Below are positions 63,276-64,000 of a DNA stretch of 64,000 nt, piece by piece. Source of the stretch: Bacillota bacterium (GTDB taxonomy: Bacteria; Bacillota; Clostridia; Lachnospirales; Lachnospiraceae); the NCBI GenBank assembly GCA_023402845.1, contig JAEYFP010000039.1, positions 62,001-126,000 on the forward strand, in the 5' to 3' direction. The notes below the pieces were generated by a model that worked only from the letters and a program-made list of their open reading frames with translations, searched no databases and was not told the DNA's origin. How positions within the stretch are numbered: position 1 is the stretch's first letter; the number at the start of each line of letters is the position of its first letter. Both the position numbers and the translations under genes were made by a program.

Positions 63276-64000
63276 GATTCTGTGGTACTGTTTGTTCAAA
63301 TTTGGTTTTTTATGTCCTATCAGCATCATGCTGAGAATAATGAGAAACCCGCCTATCCATTGTGTACATTCTATATTTTCCTTTAAAAGAACCAGAGACA
63401 GAAGCATTGAGGTCAAAGGTATCATTCCTGAAAAAGCGGCGGTTGTGTAAGCATCGCAGCGCTTTACTCCTTCATAAAAAAACACGAAAGCCAGTGCGGT
63501 CACAACTGCACCGTACCAAATTAAAGCAAGCCATTCTTTCCATCCAAGTGCCGGTATAGAAATCCAAGAAAGCTGATAAAGTGCGGGAATGATGGACAAG
63601 GCGAGGGCAATGGCAGATACAAGCAGGGTTTGCACCATTGGATGGAGCTGTACCTCTGAATGATCCCCTGCGCTGGTCTTGTGCTTCCTTGAAATAATGT
63701 TAAAGGCAGATTCACTTGCCGCACCACAAATAATCAGCATATTCCCTAAAATATGTTGAACAGAGAACATTGCCGAGAAAACATTGATGCCCTGCAGTAA
63801 AATAATGCCTATAACAGTACAACAAACTCCCAGCACAGCTGTTCTTGAGAGTTTTTCTTTTAATAGCAGAAAAGCCAGAACAGACGTGATAGCCGGTGTT
63901 GTACCTGTCAATATTCCGGCCTCCATGGTACTTGTTAATCCAACACCAAAAAGTAGAAAGGTGCGGAACAGGAAGATTCCGAAAACAGCCTGGCAGATAA
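63270..64000 (-). CDS. EamA/DMT-family transporter, 5' end beyond the window
   Basis: The frame reads through to the window edge (TFLLFGVGLTSTMEAGILTG), so the start lies outside. About 243 residues are visible, with roughly eight hydrophobic helices, including TGTTPAITSVLAFLLLKEKL and SGMIPLTSMLLSLVLLKENI, the duplicated EamA pattern. Likely an exporter of amino acids or other metabolites. It converges on dppA with no terminator between them. Confidence 0.88.
   Translation of the reverse strand, partial: ICQAVFGIFLFRTFLLFGVGLTSTMEAGILTGTTPAITSVLAFLLLKEKLSRTAVLGVCCTVIGIILLQGINVFSAMFSVQHILGNMLIICGAASESAFNIISRKHKTSAGDHSEVQLHPMVQTLLVSAIALALSIIPALYQLSWISIPALGWKEWLALIWYGAVVTALAFVFFYEGVKRCDAYTTAAFSGMIPLTSMLLSLVLLKENIECTQWIGGFLIILSMMLIGHKKPNLNKQYHRIL

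Overview
The window looks like chromosome from a motile, Gram-positive anaerobe of the Clostridia, most likely a Lachnospiraceae-type gut bacterium. The reasons are strong AGGAGG ribosome binding sites, sigma-A promoters, lipoproteins with short lipoboxes, split transketolase, PadR/TetR/MarR-controlled transporters, YesM/YesN regulation and four separate chemotaxis receptors. This assignment rests on gene content, not on a marker gene. I see no rRNA, tRNA, CRISPR array, insertion sequence, phage gene or replication origin.

Layout. (1) 1-6126: the 3' part of a sugar-catabolic operon (unknown protein, MFS transporter, FucI/AraA-like isomerase, class II aldolase, PfkB kinase, SDR, ThuA-like protein). 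fucO follows at 6357 with its own promoter. (2) 7506-7821: an intergenic region packed with inverted repeats, then a chemotaxis receptor. (3) 9545-10745 on the minus strand: PadR regulator and methyltransferase with a clear autoregulatory promoter. (4) 10920-16747: TetR regulator, two exporter-fold ABC half-transporters and a double ECF ATPase with no ECF partners. A promoter-operator-hairpin unit without a gene and a receptor with almost no extracellular domain follow. (5) 18455-24087: ketopantoate-reductase-like enzyme, a response regulator cut off at a dispersed repeat, a heterodimeric multidrug-type ABC exporter and MarR. (6) A double-Cache receptor at 24205.

(7) 26545-40817: one carbohydrate locus with solute-binding lipoprotein, two permeases, YesM/YesN two-component system, GH78 rhamnosidase, split transketolase, an oxidoreductase resembling D-apionate oxidoisomerase (ApnO), a D-2-hydroxyacid dehydrogenase and glycerate kinase. 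It reads as uptake of a rhamnosylated compound, removal of rhamnose and conversion of an unusual (possibly branched) sugar or sugar acid through hydroxypyruvate/glycerate to 2-phosphoglycerate. (8) 40914-46604: a receptor, a MalT-like LuxR regulator and a lipoprotein with a Tyr/Asp/Glu-rich repeat tail. (9) 46744-51920: peroxiredoxin, D,D-carboxypeptidase, radical SAM protein, a fusion of GT2 glycosyltransferase with a hypoxanthine-DNA glycosylase, and CorA.

(10) 52013-63275: a peptide-scavenging locus resembling the Bacillus subtilis dpp-ykf cluster: membrane-dipeptidase-family enzyme, two class-A-beta-lactamase-fold hydrolases, Ala-Glu epimerase, complete Opp transporter, NlpC/P60 peptidase and DppA. 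None of the enzymes has a signal peptide, so cell-wall peptides appear to be imported and broken down in the cytoplasm. The window ends inside an EamA-family transporter. The most unusual items are the ApnO-type pathway in region 7, the glycosyltransferase-DNA glycosylase fusion, the cytoplasmic beta-lactamase-fold hydrolases, and several promoter/hairpin units with no obvious gene.
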